Below the pieces are notes generated by a model that did not search any database, was not told where the DNA came from, and saw only the letters and a program-made list of their open reading frames with translations. Made by a program: the position numbers and the translations under genes. A stretch of DNA of 64,000 bases, taken from assembly GCF_020092905.1 (NCBI RefSeq), contig NZ_JAGSGB010000003.1:62001-126000 (forward strand). The letters are read 5' to 3'. Of the stretch, positions 52,656 to 62,037 are shown one piece after another (positions within the stretch are counted from its first letter, which is position 1; each line of letters opens with the position of its first letter). The DNA comes from Pacificimonas aurantium (GTDB lineage: Bacteria; Pseudomonadota; Alphaproteobacteria; Sphingomonadales; Sphingomonadaceae).

Positions 52656-53969
52656 ATGGCCGACAATCCGTTTCCGGGCTTTTCTACCGACGGTATCGAC
52701 AACAGGCTGGTGAATCCGGATGTCATGGCGCAGCCCGATGACATCCATGACGTGTACCGCCGTCTGCGCGCGGAAGACCCCGTGCACTGGGCCGAGCCCA
52801 CCGGCTTTCGCCCTTTCTGGGCGATTACCAAGCATGACGACATCAAGGCGATCGGGAAGGCGAACGAGACCTTCACCAATTCGCAGCGTACCTATCTCGC
52901 GCCCGCCGAGAATGAAGAGCATATGCTGCAGATGACCGGCGACACGCACCTGTTTCGCACGCTGGTCGACCTGGACGATCCGCTACATCGGCATATCCGC
53001 GCCGTGACGAACGAATGGTTCAAACCGGGAAGCCTGAAAAAGACCGAGGACTCGATCCGCGAGATCGCCCGCGACCACGTCGAACGCATGGCGAGTCTGG
53101 GCGGCGAATGCGACTTCGTGAACGAGGTGGCGCTGTTTTATCCGCTGCGCGTGGTGATGAAGATCCTGGGCATTCCGCCCGAAGACGAGCTGATGATGCT
53201 CCAAATGACGCAGGAGACGTTCGGCGCTGCCGATCCGGACGTCGTGGCGCGGTCGCAGCGCATCACGTCCGGCGGCACGGGAACGATGGCGACGTCGGGC
53301 GAACAGGCCGTCGATCTGATCGCTCTGGCGCAAAGCTTCTTCGAATATTTCGGTAAGGTGATCGCGGATCGTAAGCAGAACCCGCGCGACGACGTCGCCA
53401 CGGTGATCGCCAATGCGGAAATCGAAGGCGAGCCGATGGATCTGCACCATCAGCTCAGCTATTTCGTCATCGTGGCGACGGCGGGCCACGACACGACGTC
53501 GAGCTCCACATCGGGCGGCCTGTTGCAGCTGATCCGCAACCCCGAACAGCTCCAGAAGCTGAAAGACGAGCCGAAGCTGATGATGCAGGCCGTCGAAGAG
53601 ATGATCCGGTGGGAAACGCCGGTGAAGCACTTCATGCGCACCTGCCAGGAAGATTTCGAGCTGCGCGGCCGCACGATCAGGAAAGGTGACGGGGTCTGCC
53701 TGTTCTACTGGTCGGGTAACCGCGACGAGGATGTTTTCGAGGATCCCTACCGCTTCGACGTGGAGCGACGGCCCAATCAGCAGATCGCGTTCGGGTTCGG
53801 TGTGCATCAATGTCTCGGGCTGCATCTGGCGCGCCTGGAGATGCGCGTCCTGTTTGAAGAACTGGTGCCCCGCCTGAAGCACATCGAACTTGCAGGGGAT
53901 CCTGCCTGGACGCGCTCCAACTTCGTCTCCGGCCTGAAACGCCTGCCCATTCGCTACGAGATGTCGTGA
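52656..53969 (+). CDS. Cytochrome P450
   Basis: 437-residue soluble bacterial P450. The I-helix oxygen-activation motif is ATAGHDTTSSS, the ExxR motif is in EEMIRWETPVKHFMR (E-x-x-R as EMIR), and the haem-thiolate Cys386 is in FGFGVHQCLGLHLARLEMR. It requires a ferredoxin and reductase; neither is adjacent, though a ferredoxin reductase lies 36 kb away at 15.2 kb. Its stop overlaps the next gene's GTG start (GTGA). The coupling to a thioesterase suggests an acyl or alkyl substrate (inference). Confidence 0.95.
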   Translation: MADNPFPGFSTDGIDNRLVNPDVMAQPDDIHDVYRRLRAEDPVHWAEPTGFRPFWAITKHDDIKAIGKANETFTNSQRTYLAPAENEEHMLQMTGDTHLFRTLVDLDDPLHRHIRAVTNEWFKPGSLKKTEDSIREIARDHVERMASLGGECDFVNEVALFYPLRVVMKILGIPPEDELMMLQMTQETFGAADPDVVARSQRITSGGTGTMATSGEQAVDLIALAQSFFEYFGKVIADRKQNPRDDVATVIANAEIEGEPMDLHHQLSYFVIVATAGHDTTSSSTSGGLLQLIRNPEQLQKLKDEPKLMMQAVEEMIRWETPVKHFMRTCQEDFELRGRTIRKGDGVCLFYWSGNRDEDVFEDPYRFDVERRPNQQIAFGFGVHQCLGLHLARLEMRVLFEELVPRLKHIELAGDPAWTRSNFVSGLKRLPIRYEMS

Positions 53970-54397
53970 GAACCGACCCGGCGCGCCGGGAGCGCGAGAC
54001 TTACCCTTTCGGTTTCGAGATGCACGTCCGCTTCGCGGACATGGATGTGAACGCACATCTGAACAATGTCGCCTTCGCTCGCTTCTTCGAGGAAGGACGG
54101 GTGCGGTTGCATCATTCCCTTGGCGGGAAACAGAAGCTGGCGTTCCGGCCGATCGTCGCGAGCATCACGGTGGACTTTCTGGCCGAAGGAAGCTGGCCGG
54201 AGCCCGTCGAAGTGCGCGGCGGCATCGTCCGCTTCGGGCGGACCAGCTATGTCGTGGGGCAGGGCCTGTTCCAGGGTGGCCGCTGCATCGGTCTGTCCGA
54301 GACCGTTATGGTCAACAAGGCAGAGGACGGTCCCGGCGGCGCGCCGCTGCCCGAAAGCCTCACGCGGCCTCTGGAAGCGCTGCGGCTGAGCGCGTGA
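53966..54397 (+). CDS. Acyl-CoA thioesterase (hot-dog fold)
   Basis: 143-residue 4HBT-type thioesterase. GTG start overlaps the P450 stop. The signature FEMHVRFADMDVNAHLNNVAFARFFEEGRVRLH contains the catalytic Asp and the N-x-x-Y/F-like helix; FLAEGSWPEPVEVRGGIVRFGRTSYVVGQGLF forms the beta sheet. The 3' end overlaps the end of the convergent MATE gene by 38 bases. Confidence 0.92.
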   Translation: MRTDPARRERETYPFGFEMHVRFADMDVNAHLNNVAFARFFEEGRVRLHHSLGGKQKLAFRPIVASITVDFLAEGSWPEPVEVRGGIVRFGRTSYVVGQGLFQGGRCIGLSETVMVNKAEDGPGGAPLPESLTRPLEALRLSA

Positions 54398-55745
54398 TCC
54401 ACCAGAACCGGCTGATGAGAAAGGCTGCGGCGAGAATGCTGACGCCGCACATGACCCAGACCAGTCCGACAACGCCGTAACCCAGTTCCAGCCCGAACCA
54501 CCAGGCGGCGGGAAGCATCACCAGATTGTAGCTGATGAAGTGGGTCAGAGTGGGCATCCAGTTGTCGTCGGCTGCTCGCAGCGACGCGGCCGTTACCACC
54601 TGCAGCCCGTCGACGGGGAAAAAGAAACAGGCCGCGAGGAGCGCCGGAACGACAAGCGCCAGCAGTTCGGGATCGGTGGTATAGGCGCCGGCCCAGAGTT
54701 GCGGCACGAAGGCAATGACCGCCGCGAGGCCGAGAAGGAAGATGAAGGTGGCGCCCACACCGAGTATTCCAGAACTGCGTATGCCCTCCACATCGCCCCG
54801 GCCATAATATTTGCCGACGAAAACGGCGGTCGCGCTCGACATGCCGAGCGGTATCATGAAGACGAGCGCCGCCAGGTTGAACGTGATGGAGAAGGCCGCG
54901 ACGCTGAGCGCGCCCATAAGCCCGGCAATCAGCGTCGTGCCGGCGAACCCGCCGGATTCAACGAAATAGGAGGCGGCAGTCGCCCAGCCGACCCGCATCA
55001 TGCGCCCCCAATAGGTGGACCAGGAGGCGGCCTTTCGAACCAGGAATACGCCGAGCGAGCGCGCCTCGGGCCAGGCTAGGATCACGAAGATGAGCGCGAT
55101 GGCGTAAACCGAGCGCGAGAAGAAGGTCGTCCAGGCGCTGGCAACCGCCCCGTCCACGGCAAAGGGACTGGTGCCCGGTACCAGCCAGATGTTCAGCGCG
55201 AGGTTCACCATATTGGCAAGAAGCATGAGGTACATGCCCGGCTTGGGCCGTTCCAGCGCTTCGAGCCAGAAGCTGCACACGATGCTGACCAGATAAGGCG
55301 TCATCGACAGCGACAGGATTACCACGACCTCCGACGCACCTGCCGCAAGCGCAGGATCATGGCCGAGCAGCCGAAATAGCGGCGGTGTGCCCGCGATCAG
55401 GACCGCTGTCGCCAGCAGTCCGACGAGGAGGCTAAGCAGAAGTCCACGCTGCAGGACGGCGCCAGCCTCGATGCGCCGATCCTCGCCGACAAGCTGCGCA
55501 GTGAGCACTTGGACCCCCATCAAAAGGCCGACGCCGGTCGTCACCACCACACCGGTCGGCCCCCAGCCGAGGGCCTGGTATCCGAGCTCCTCCGCCGAAT
55601 AGCGACCGACAACGATCGCGTCCGTCACGCCCATGCACATGATGCCGAGGCGCGAGAGCACCACGGGCCACGCCAGCGTCCAGAGTGCAGCGAGGGTTGG
55701 CGGTCCCTTGGGCAGGGCCGCATTCGAGGCGGTCGAATCCAGCAA
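54360..55745 (-). CDS. MATE family efflux transporter
   Basis: 461-residue multidrug and toxin extrusion protein with about 12 transmembrane helices in two similar halves. Visible family segments: TLAWPVVLSRLGIMCMGVTDAIVVGRYSAEELGYQALG (N-lobe helix 1-2), SFWLEALERPKPGMYLMLLANMVNLALNIWLV, and IPLGMSSATAVFVGKYYGRGD. The start appears to be a TTG at 55745, 12 bases after the stop of a small upstream gene on the same strand. Substrate unknown. Confidence 0.93.
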   Translation of the reverse strand: MLDSTASNAALPKGPPTLAALWTLAWPVVLSRLGIMCMGVTDAIVVGRYSAEELGYQALGWGPTGVVVTTGVGLLMGVQVLTAQLVGEDRRIEAGAVLQRGLLLSLLVGLLATAVLIAGTPPLFRLLGHDPALAAGASEVVVILSLSMTPYLVSIVCSFWLEALERPKPGMYLMLLANMVNLALNIWLVPGTSPFAVDGAVASAWTTFFSRSVYAIALIFVILAWPEARSLGVFLVRKAASWSTYWGRMMRVGWATAASYFVESGGFAGTTLIAGLMGALSVAAFSITFNLAALVFMIPLGMSSATAVFVGKYYGRGDVEGIRSSGILGVGATFIFLLGLAAVIAFVPQLWAGAYTTDPELLALVVPALLAACFFFPVDGLQVVTAASLRAADDNWMPTLTHFISYNLVMLPAAWWFGLELGYGVVGLVWVMCGVSILAAAFLISRFWWITRSAAALPEAA

Positions 55746-55757
55746 AGCCGCGCAGGA

Positions 55758-55925
55758 CTAGTGAGCCGGGGCCAGCTTGGCGAGCAGCTTTGCCAGTCCA
55801 TTGACAACGCGTGGCTTTTTACCGGTTCCGGCAAGTCCGCCAGTGGCGACTCGCGCTGATCCCTGGCCAAGGCGCACGAAATGGCGCCGGCCCAGCTCGT
55901 CGCGGTCGATCAGAAAATCCTTCAC
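55758..55925 (-). CDS. Small 55-residue protein of unknown function upstream of MATE
   Basis: A 55-codon frame starting with GTG at 55925 after GGGAG: MKDFLIDRDELGRRHFVRLG, then QGSARVATGGLAGTGKKPRV, then VNGLAKLLAKLAPAH. It is basic, with an amphipathic C-terminal helix. The stop is 12 bases before the MATE start, so the two may be co-translated, which supports it being real. No family recognised. Confidence 0.5.
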   Translation of the reverse strand: MKDFLIDRDELGRRHFVRLGQGSARVATGGLAGTGKKPRVVNGLAKLLAKLAPAH

Positions 55926-56139
55926 TTCACTGCTCCCTGTTTTTCGGTTGGGGAGCCAGTCTTGTGCAACCTCAACCGCAGTCGAGCTCAAGACTGATCG
56001 CGGCGGAAATCTTCGATCAGTGTGATCGCCCGAAGCGCAGGGGTTCGGGGCGCATGACGTGGCGGGTCTTGCTATTGGCGCGCTACTGCGGCGGGATGGT
56101 CGGTCGCTAGTGTGCAGAAAAGGGGGCGGACAAGGCGTC

Positions 56140-56973
56140 ATGGCGGAAGGCAGTCTGAACGAACGTCCGCTGGGCATTCGCTTGTATCTGGCGGCAAAGC
56201 GGGTCGTGCCGCGGCCTTTCGGCCGGCGTCCGCCAGTTACTGTCTTCGTGACGGGCACGCCGCGCTCGGGAACGAATATGCTGATGTACGCACTCGACCG
56301 AACCTTTCAGACCACCGCCCTGCACGAAACCGATCCGCGCGCCTACGAGGATTTCGCGCTGAGAGACCTCGGTACGATCCGCGCTTTGCGGGATTCCACG
56401 CGCGGCAGCTACATGATCGTGAAATGCCTGATGGAAGGCGAACGGCTGACCGACATGACGCGTGCGCTGGCGCCTGCACGGGGCATTTGGCTGACGCGCC
56501 ACGTCGATGCGATGGTGCGCAGCCACCAGAAGAGCTTCCCCGGAAATCGCGAAGCTATCGACGAGATCGTCGCGGACCGGTCTGCAGGCGTGTGGCGGGC
56601 GCGGGGCATGAGCGAGGAGACCCATGAGCTTCTCCGCTCCGCCTATCGTCCGGGATTGAGCGACGAGAACGCTGCTGCGCTGTTCTGGTGGCAGCGCAAC
56701 CGCCTGGTCTTCGACCAGCGGCTGCCGGACCGGCCGGACATGGCGATCCTCGACTATGACCGGCTGACCGAGAATCCGCACGGCACCGGACGAGCGCTCG
56801 CCGCGCGGTTGGGCCTGCCCTATTCGCGCTTCATGTACTCGGGCATCGTCGCCCGCGCGCCCGGGGTGCGACGCGAGGTGCCGCTGGCACCGCACATACG
56901 TGAGCTTTGCGAGGAGATGTGGGCGCGGATCGGCGCCTGCGCGCTACGGCCCTCCGCAGACGATGCGGCCTAG
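56140..56973 (+). CDS. Sulfotransferase-like protein
   Basis: 277 residues from the ATG at 56140 after AAGG. The PAPS 5'-phosphosulfate-binding loop is TVFVTGTPRSGTNMLMYALD near residues 38-57, and the 3'-phosphate region includes LTRHVDAMVRSHQKSFPGN. The C-terminal WWQRNRLVFDQ and ILDYDRLTENP fit the Sulfotransfer family. The acceptor is unknown; lipid, glycan or small-molecule sulfation are options. The 214 bases upstream hold no other gene that I can support. Confidence 0.85.
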   Translation: MAEGSLNERPLGIRLYLAAKRVVPRPFGRRPPVTVFVTGTPRSGTNMLMYALDRTFQTTALHETDPRAYEDFALRDLGTIRALRDSTRGSYMIVKCLMEGERLTDMTRALAPARGIWLTRHVDAMVRSHQKSFPGNREAIDEIVADRSAGVWRARGMSEETHELLRSAYRPGLSDENAAALFWWQRNRLVFDQRLPDRPDMAILDYDRLTENPHGTGRALAARLGLPYSRFMYSGIVARAPGVRREVPLAPHIRELCEEMWARIGACALRPSADDAA

Positions 56974-56976
56974 GCC

Positions 56977-57984
56977 TCAGGCGAGTTCCATTTCGTCCGG
57001 GTCCATCGCGCTGAGGCCGAACTCCGCGAGTAGCGCGGCGTCGCTGTCTTCGCCGGCATTGGGTGCGGTCAGCAGCGTGTCGCCGGTAAAGATCGAATTG
57101 GCGCCGGCGAAGAAGCACATCGCCTGAAGCTCACGCGACATGCTTTCGCGGCCGGCCGACAGGCGTACGACCGAAGCGGGCATGGTAAGGCGGCAGGTGG
57201 CAATGGCGCGCACGAACTCGATGCCGTCGATTTCCTCGTAGCGGCCCTCGATCAGAGCATCGCCGCGCGGCGTACCCTTGACGGGAACGAGGGCGTTGAC
57301 CGGGACGGACTTCGGGTGCGCGGGCAGGGTGGCGAGCGCATGGATGAGGCCGACGCGGTCGACACGTTCCTCGCCCATGCCGACGATACCGCCGCAGCAG
57401 ACGTTCATGCCGGCGTCGCGAACCTTCTCCAATGTATCGAGCCGGTCGGCATAGGTGCGCGTGGAAATGATCTCGCCATAATGCTCGGGTGAGGTGTCGA
57501 GATTGTGGTTGTAATAGTCGAGCCCGGCGTCGGCGAGCTTCTGTGCCTGCTCGTCTGACAGCATGCCGAGCGTCATGCAGGTTTCCAGGCCGAGCGACTT
57601 TACGCCGGCGACCATCTCGCACACGGCGTCGGTGTCGCGGTCCTTCAGGTCGCGCCAGGCGGCGCCCATGCAAAAACGCGATGCGCCGCCCTCCTTTGCC
57701 TTTCGGGCGGCAGCGATGACGGCGTCTGCGCGCATCAGCTTCTCAGCCTTGACGCCCGACTTCGCGAAGGCGGACTGGGAGCAGTAGCCGCAATCCTCCG
57801 GGCAGCCGCCTGTCTTGATCGACAGCAGCTGGCAGGCCTGCACGCCGTTCGCGCGGAAGAAACGGCGATGGGAAAGCTGCGCGTCGAGCAGCAGGTCCAT
57901 CAGCGGCCGCTCGTAGATTTCGGCGATCTCCTCGCGGGTCCAGTCGGTCCGGACGGCTTCGCGCAGCGGCGTTTCGATGTTCAT
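56977..57984 (-). CDS. bioB: Biotin synthase
   Basis: 335-residue radical SAM enzyme inserting sulfur into dethiobiotin. The ATG at 57984 is chosen; a TTG immediately before it is also in frame. The SAM motif is CPEDCGYC (Cys61, 65, 68). Further hallmarks: [75 protein letters not shown], including the Arg that binds the second cluster. No other bio genes are in the window. Convergent with the sulfotransferase gene (3 bases apart). Confidence 0.97.
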   Translation of the reverse strand: MNIETPLREAVRTDWTREEIAEIYERPLMDLLLDAQLSHRRFFRANGVQACQLLSIKTGGCPEDCGYCSQSAFAKSGVKAEKLMRADAVIAAARKAKEGGASRFCMGAAWRDLKDRDTDAVCEMVAGVKSLGLETCMTLGMLSDEQAQKLADAGLDYYNHNLDTSPEHYGEIISTRTYADRLDTLEKVRDAGMNVCCGGIVGMGEERVDRVGLIHALATLPAHPKSVPVNALVPVKGTPRGDALIEGRYEEIDGIEFVRAIATCRLTMPASVVRLSAGRESMSRELQAMCFFAGANSIFTGDTLLTAPNAGEDSDAALLAEFGLSAMDPDEMELA

Positions 57985-57997
57985 CAATCTTGCTCCG

Positions 57998-58939
57998 TCA
58001 ATGGCCGCCGTGCGGCAGCACCTTGTGGACTATGGGCGCGAGGACGGCCCCGACGAGGACCCCTAGCAGGCCGGACAGGACGGCGAAAACCAGCCAGTCG
58101 ACAAACCCGTGAATTCCCGCAGGGGCGGCGGCAACGAGCGGGTGCGCTGCGGCCTCTACCAGATGCTCGGGTCCGTGCCAGCCGAGCTCGGCGGTGTTGT
58201 GGACGAGAAGGCCGCCGCCGACCCAGGCCATGGCGAGGGTGCCGATGATGGAAATGGCGCTGAGGAGCGTCGGCATCAGCCGCACTAGGCTGCGCCCGAA
58301 AGAGGCAAGGGCGCCGTCGTGATTCTTGGCCAGCGCGAGGCCGGCGTCGTCCATCTTCACGATCAGCGCGACCGCGCCGTAGATCCCTGCGGTGATGACG
58401 ATGGCGATCAGGCCGAGAATTAGGATTTGCTGCCACCAGGGGGAGTCGGTCACTTCGGACAGCGAAATGGCCATGATTTCGGCGGAGAGGATAAGGTCGG
58501 TGCGGATGGCGCCCGACACCATCTCCTTCTCGCGCTTGGCCGGCGCCATGACGGCGGGCTCCTCATGCTTGTTCGTCTCATCGACCTTGAACAGCTCGAG
58601 CACCTTTTCCGCGGCTTCATAGCTGAGGAACAGGCCGCCGAGGAGCAGGATGACCGGGATGAGGAAGGGGGCGAACTGGCCCAGAAGGACCGCGGCAGGC
58701 AGGAGGATGAGCAGCTTGTTCTTGAACGACCCGCGCGCGATCTTCGCGATCATCGGGAGTTCGCGCGAGGGGTCGAAGCCGGTGACGTAGCGCGGCGTCA
58801 CGGCCGCATCGTCGATGACCACGCCCGCCGCCTTCGTGCCGGCGCGCGACGCGGCGGCCCCTACGTCGTCGATCGAGGCAGCCGCCACCTTGGCAATGGC
58901 CGCGACGTCGTCGAGAAGTGCTACAAGGCCAGTTGCCAT
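57998..58939 (-). CDS. DUF808 (YedI-like) membrane protein
   Basis: 313-residue integral membrane protein. The N-terminus [54 protein letters not shown] is highly characteristic of the DUF808/YedI family. About seven hydrophobic helices follow, with [22 protein letters not shown] between them and a C-terminal HKVLPHGGH. The function of the family is not known. It precedes bioB by 13 bases on the same strand. Confidence 0.92.
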   Translation of the reverse strand: MATGLVALLDDVAAIAKVAAASIDDVGAAASRAGTKAAGVVIDDAAVTPRYVTGFDPSRELPMIAKIARGSFKNKLLILLPAAVLLGQFAPFLIPVILLLGGLFLSYEAAEKVLELFKVDETNKHEEPAVMAPAKREKEMVSGAIRTDLILSAEIMAISLSEVTDSPWWQQILILGLIAIVITAGIYGAVALIVKMDDAGLALAKNHDGALASFGRSLVRLMPTLLSAISIIGTLAMAWVGGGLLVHNTAELGWHGPEHLVEAAAHPLVAAAPAGIHGFVDWLVFAVLSGLLGVLVGAVLAPIVHKVLPHGGH

Positions 58940-59046
58940 GACATGGGGTCCCGGAAGAACGGAAAGGGGCGAAGACCGCAGGGTGCGATCCTCGCCCGCT
59001 TTATCCGATTGGGAGCCGGCAGCAACCGTTGCTGGCTGCCGCGGGG

Positions 59047-61104
59047 CTATTCGCCGCCGGTCGTGCTTTCCAGGCCTTCGACAAATTCGGCGCCGGCGAG
59101 AATCTCCGCCGAGCTGCCCTCAAAGGCGTCGTCGATGGGCTGCACGCGGCCGCCCAGACACTGGCCGAGGAAGCCCTCCATGGCCGCGAAGAAGCTGAGC
59201 CGGTTTGCCGGTTCTTGGAAGCCGTGCCCCTCGTCGGGATAGTTGATGTAGGTCACGGGCAGCTCCTTCTGCTGCATCGCCTCGACGATCTGGTCGCTTT
59301 CGATCTTCGTGACGCGCGGGTCGTTGCCGCCCTGTCCGATCAGCAGCGGCACCCTGATCTGGTCAGCGCGTGTGAGCGGCGAACGGGCGGTCATGTCTTC
59401 GCGTTCGGCCGGGTCAGCGGGATCACCGATATGCTTGATGAAAGTGCCGTCGAGTACGGGCTTCCAATAATCCGGGAAGCTTTCGATCAGGGTTACGAGG
59501 TTCGACGGGCCGACGATGTCGACGCCGCAGGCGAACTTGTCGGGGGTGAAGGTCACGCCGACTAGCGTGGCGTAGCCGCCGTAGGAGCCGCCGCCGATGG
59601 CGACCTTGTCGGGCTGGGCGATGCCTTCTTCGATGGCCCAGTCGACGGCGTCGATCAGGTCGTCGTGCATCTTCCCCGACCATTCGCCGATGGCCTTGTT
59701 GACATGCTCCTTACCGAAGCCGGTCGAGCCGCGGTAATTCACGCTGAGCACGGCGTAGCCGCGGTTCGCCATCCACTGGTGGACGGTGTTGTAGCCATAT
59801 TCGTCGCGCGCCCAGGGGCCGCCATGGACCCAGAGCAGCGTCGGCAGCGCCCCATCGGGTCGTCCGTCGCCGTCTTCATCGCTGCCCGGCGGCAGAGTCA
59901 GATAGGAAACGAGGGTCAGGCCGTCGCGGGACTCGATCTCAAGCGGATGCATCGGCTGCAGCGGCGCATCGGCCAGTTCCGGGCGCGTGGTGAACATCTC
60001 GGTCAGCTCGCCGTTATCGCGGTCGTAGAGCATGTAGGTCCCCGGCTTTTCGGCAGCGTCGTCGATGACCACCCATTTGCGGTTGTCGTCCGTTGTCGAC
60101 ACAATCTGGAGATTGCCGGTAGCCTGGCTTTCGAGGCGCTCCAGATCGTCGGCAACACTCTCGTCGAGAGCGGTCCAGCCCGCCTTCAGATAGTTCATCT
60201 CATAGGCAAGCGGCGCATGCGTCGTGGGATGGAACAGCACGTTCGAGATATCGGACTCGCCCGGCTCAGCGATCATCGAGGTCTCGCCCGTATCGAGGTC
60301 GAGGGTCACGAGCGCCGCCTTGTCGCGATCCCGGCTGTCGAGCATGTAGACGTCGGTCCCGGCCTTGTTGAAGCCGACCGCGCCCGAGGTGAGGAAGTCC
60401 TCGCTCGGGAATGTGACGAGCGGCTCGGACGCCGGTGCGCCGTCCTCTCCGATGGCGTAGAGTTCTGCCCCGCCCCCTGCCGTCGGCGCGAAGCCGAGGC
60501 GCGGGGTCAGCTGGTGGTCGACGGTGACTTCGGCAAAGCCCGGGTTTTCGAACGCCAAAGTGCGCTCCCCGGTGCGATAATCGACCAGATACATGTCGAA
60601 CAGTTGCGGATTGCGGTCGTTGAGGCCGACGAGAATCTCTCCAGGCCGCTCGTTGCTGACAGCCTGCACGACGGCGCGGACATTGTCGTCAACCGGCGTC
60701 AGGTCCCGGGTTTCGGCGGTCTGAACATTCGTCGCATAAATATGGAAATTCTCGTTCCCGCCCTTGTCCTGCTGCGTCAGGATATACTGGCTGTCGGGCG
60801 TCCAGGAATGGTTCGCGATGCCTCGCTCGTCGTCGTCGGTGACGGGCCGGGCAGCCGAGGGATCGGACGCCGGAGCGACCCAGACGTTCATGATGCCGTC
60901 GCGCGGGGCGAGCCAACTTAGCCATTCGCCATCGGGCGAGATGCGGCCCTGCGATTTCGTCGGATTTCCGAGCAGGGCCTCGCGGGGGATCATCTCGGCG
61001 TCCATCGCTGCGGCATGCTGGGCGGTCGCCGGACCTGCAAGGGTCGCGGACAGGGCAATCAGGCTGGCGGCAGAAACAGCGCTGCCGGTATGGTTCAGGA
61101 ACAT
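59047..61104 (-). CDS. S9 family prolyl oligopeptidase/acyl-peptidase
   Basis: 685-residue serine peptidase. A signal peptide (VSAASLIALSATLAGPATAQ) is followed by a seven-bladed beta-propeller (about 45-390) and an alpha/beta hydrolase domain. The catalytic triad is visible as Ser507 (GGGSYGGYA), Asp595 (GGNDPRV) and His627 (DEGHGF), with the oxyanion region LLWVHGGPWARDEYGY. It resembles exported dipeptidyl or acylaminoacyl peptidases common in sphingomonads; a periplasmic peptide-scavenging role is likely. Confidence 0.95.
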   Translation of the reverse strand: MFLNHTGSAVSAASLIALSATLAGPATAQHAAAMDAEMIPREALLGNPTKSQGRISPDGEWLSWLAPRDGIMNVWVAPASDPSAARPVTDDDERGIANHSWTPDSQYILTQQDKGGNENFHIYATNVQTAETRDLTPVDDNVRAVVQAVSNERPGEILVGLNDRNPQLFDMYLVDYRTGERTLAFENPGFAEVTVDHQLTPRLGFAPTAGGGAELYAIGEDGAPASEPLVTFPSEDFLTSGAVGFNKAGTDVYMLDSRDRDKAALVTLDLDTGETSMIAEPGESDISNVLFHPTTHAPLAYEMNYLKAGWTALDESVADDLERLESQATGNLQIVSTTDDNRKWVVIDDAAEKPGTYMLYDRDNGELTEMFTTRPELADAPLQPMHPLEIESRDGLTLVSYLTLPPGSDEDGDGRPDGALPTLLWVHGGPWARDEYGYNTVHQWMANRGYAVLSVNYRGSTGFGKEHVNKAIGEWSGKMHDDLIDAVDWAIEEGIAQPDKVAIGGGSYGGYATLVGVTFTPDKFACGVDIVGPSNLVTLIESFPDYWKPVLDGTFIKHIGDPADPAEREDMTARSPLTRADQIRVPLLIGQGGNDPRVTKIESDQIVEAMQQKELPVTYINYPDEGHGFQEPANRLSFFAAMEGFLGQCLGGRVQPIDDAFEGSSAEILAGAEFVEGLESTTGGE

Positions 61105-61212
61105 CGATAACTCCCCACTTCTGTAATAATGGGGAGGGCTTAGCGTATCTGTATTACCTGATCAATACACCTGCCCCGGGGCGCGGGTCGGAAGGACCGG
61201 CCCTTAGGCGTG

Positions 61213-62037
61213 CTACGCGGCCTTGCGGTAGTGCATGATGCCCCAGGCGAGCTTGCCGTCCGCGGCGCCGTCCACCCACAGCTTCAGGCCGGAGAGCATG
61301 CGATCGACGAACTCCGGGTCGAGCGGCAGTTCGTCCCGGCGGGCCTCGAGCTCTTCGCGCACACGGCCATAGTGGCGGCCAAGTTGGGCGGGCATCTTCT
61401 CCACCTCGACCGGTTCGAACCCGCGCGCCGTCAGCGCCTCGTCGTAGAAGGCGAAGGAGGCGAGATCGGGCAGATGGATGCGATCGTAGATCGGCTGAAG
61501 CGCAGCCGCGTCTTCGAGGCGGTCGGCCTGCATGGGATCGGTGAAGATGAACTCGCCGCCCGGTTTCAGCACGCGCGCCACTTCGTCGAGAACCGCATCG
61601 CGGTCGGGGGCATGCAGGATCGCATCCTGGCTCCACGCGACGTCGAAACTTGCGGTGTCGCAGGGGATATCGTCGAAGCTTCCGTCGATGATCCTTACCC
61701 GGTCGTCGAGACCGGCCTTTGCGGTCAGCTCGCGGTTCCGCCTGTTTTCCACCTCGGCGATGTTGATGCAGGTGACATCGGCGTCATGCTCGCCGGCGAG
61801 GACGCGCGCCGCGCCACCATAGCCGGATCCCAGATCGACCACTTTTTTTCCGGCGACCGGAAGAATTTTGCCGAGCATGCGGTCGACGGTCTGGCGGCTG
61901 GCAGTGCGGATATCGCGAACGTCGTCGTAAAGGCCGACGTGGATGTCTTCGCCGCCCCAGACGGCACTATAGAATGCGTCCGCATCGGGACTGTCATAAT
62001 AGGTCTTCGCGGCGTTTTCCGTCTGCGACTCACTCAT
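61213..62037 (-). CDS. Sarcosine/dimethylglycine N-methyltransferase
   Basis: 274-residue SAM-dependent methyltransferase of the SDMT type, converting sarcosine and dimethylglycine to glycine betaine. Typical sequence: SPDADAFYSAVWGGEDIHVGLYDD, VVDLGSGYGGAARVLA (SAM loop at about 67-79), CINIAEVENRRNREL, DVAWSQDAILHAPDR and GGEFIFTDPMQADRLED. The ATG overlaps the end of the preceding glycine/sarcosine methyltransferase by 8 bases, so both are made together. Confidence 0.93.
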   Translation of the reverse strand: MSESQTENAAKTYYDSPDADAFYSAVWGGEDIHVGLYDDVRDIRTASRQTVDRMLGKILPVAGKKVVDLGSGYGGAARVLAGEHDADVTCINIAEVENRRNRELTAKAGLDDRVRIIDGSFDDIPCDTASFDVAWSQDAILHAPDRDAVLDEVARVLKPGGEFIFTDPMQADRLEDAAALQPIYDRIHLPDLASFAFYDEALTARGFEPVEVEKMPAQLGRHYGRVREELEARRDELPLDPEFVDRMLSGLKLWVDGAADGKLAWGIMHYRKAA

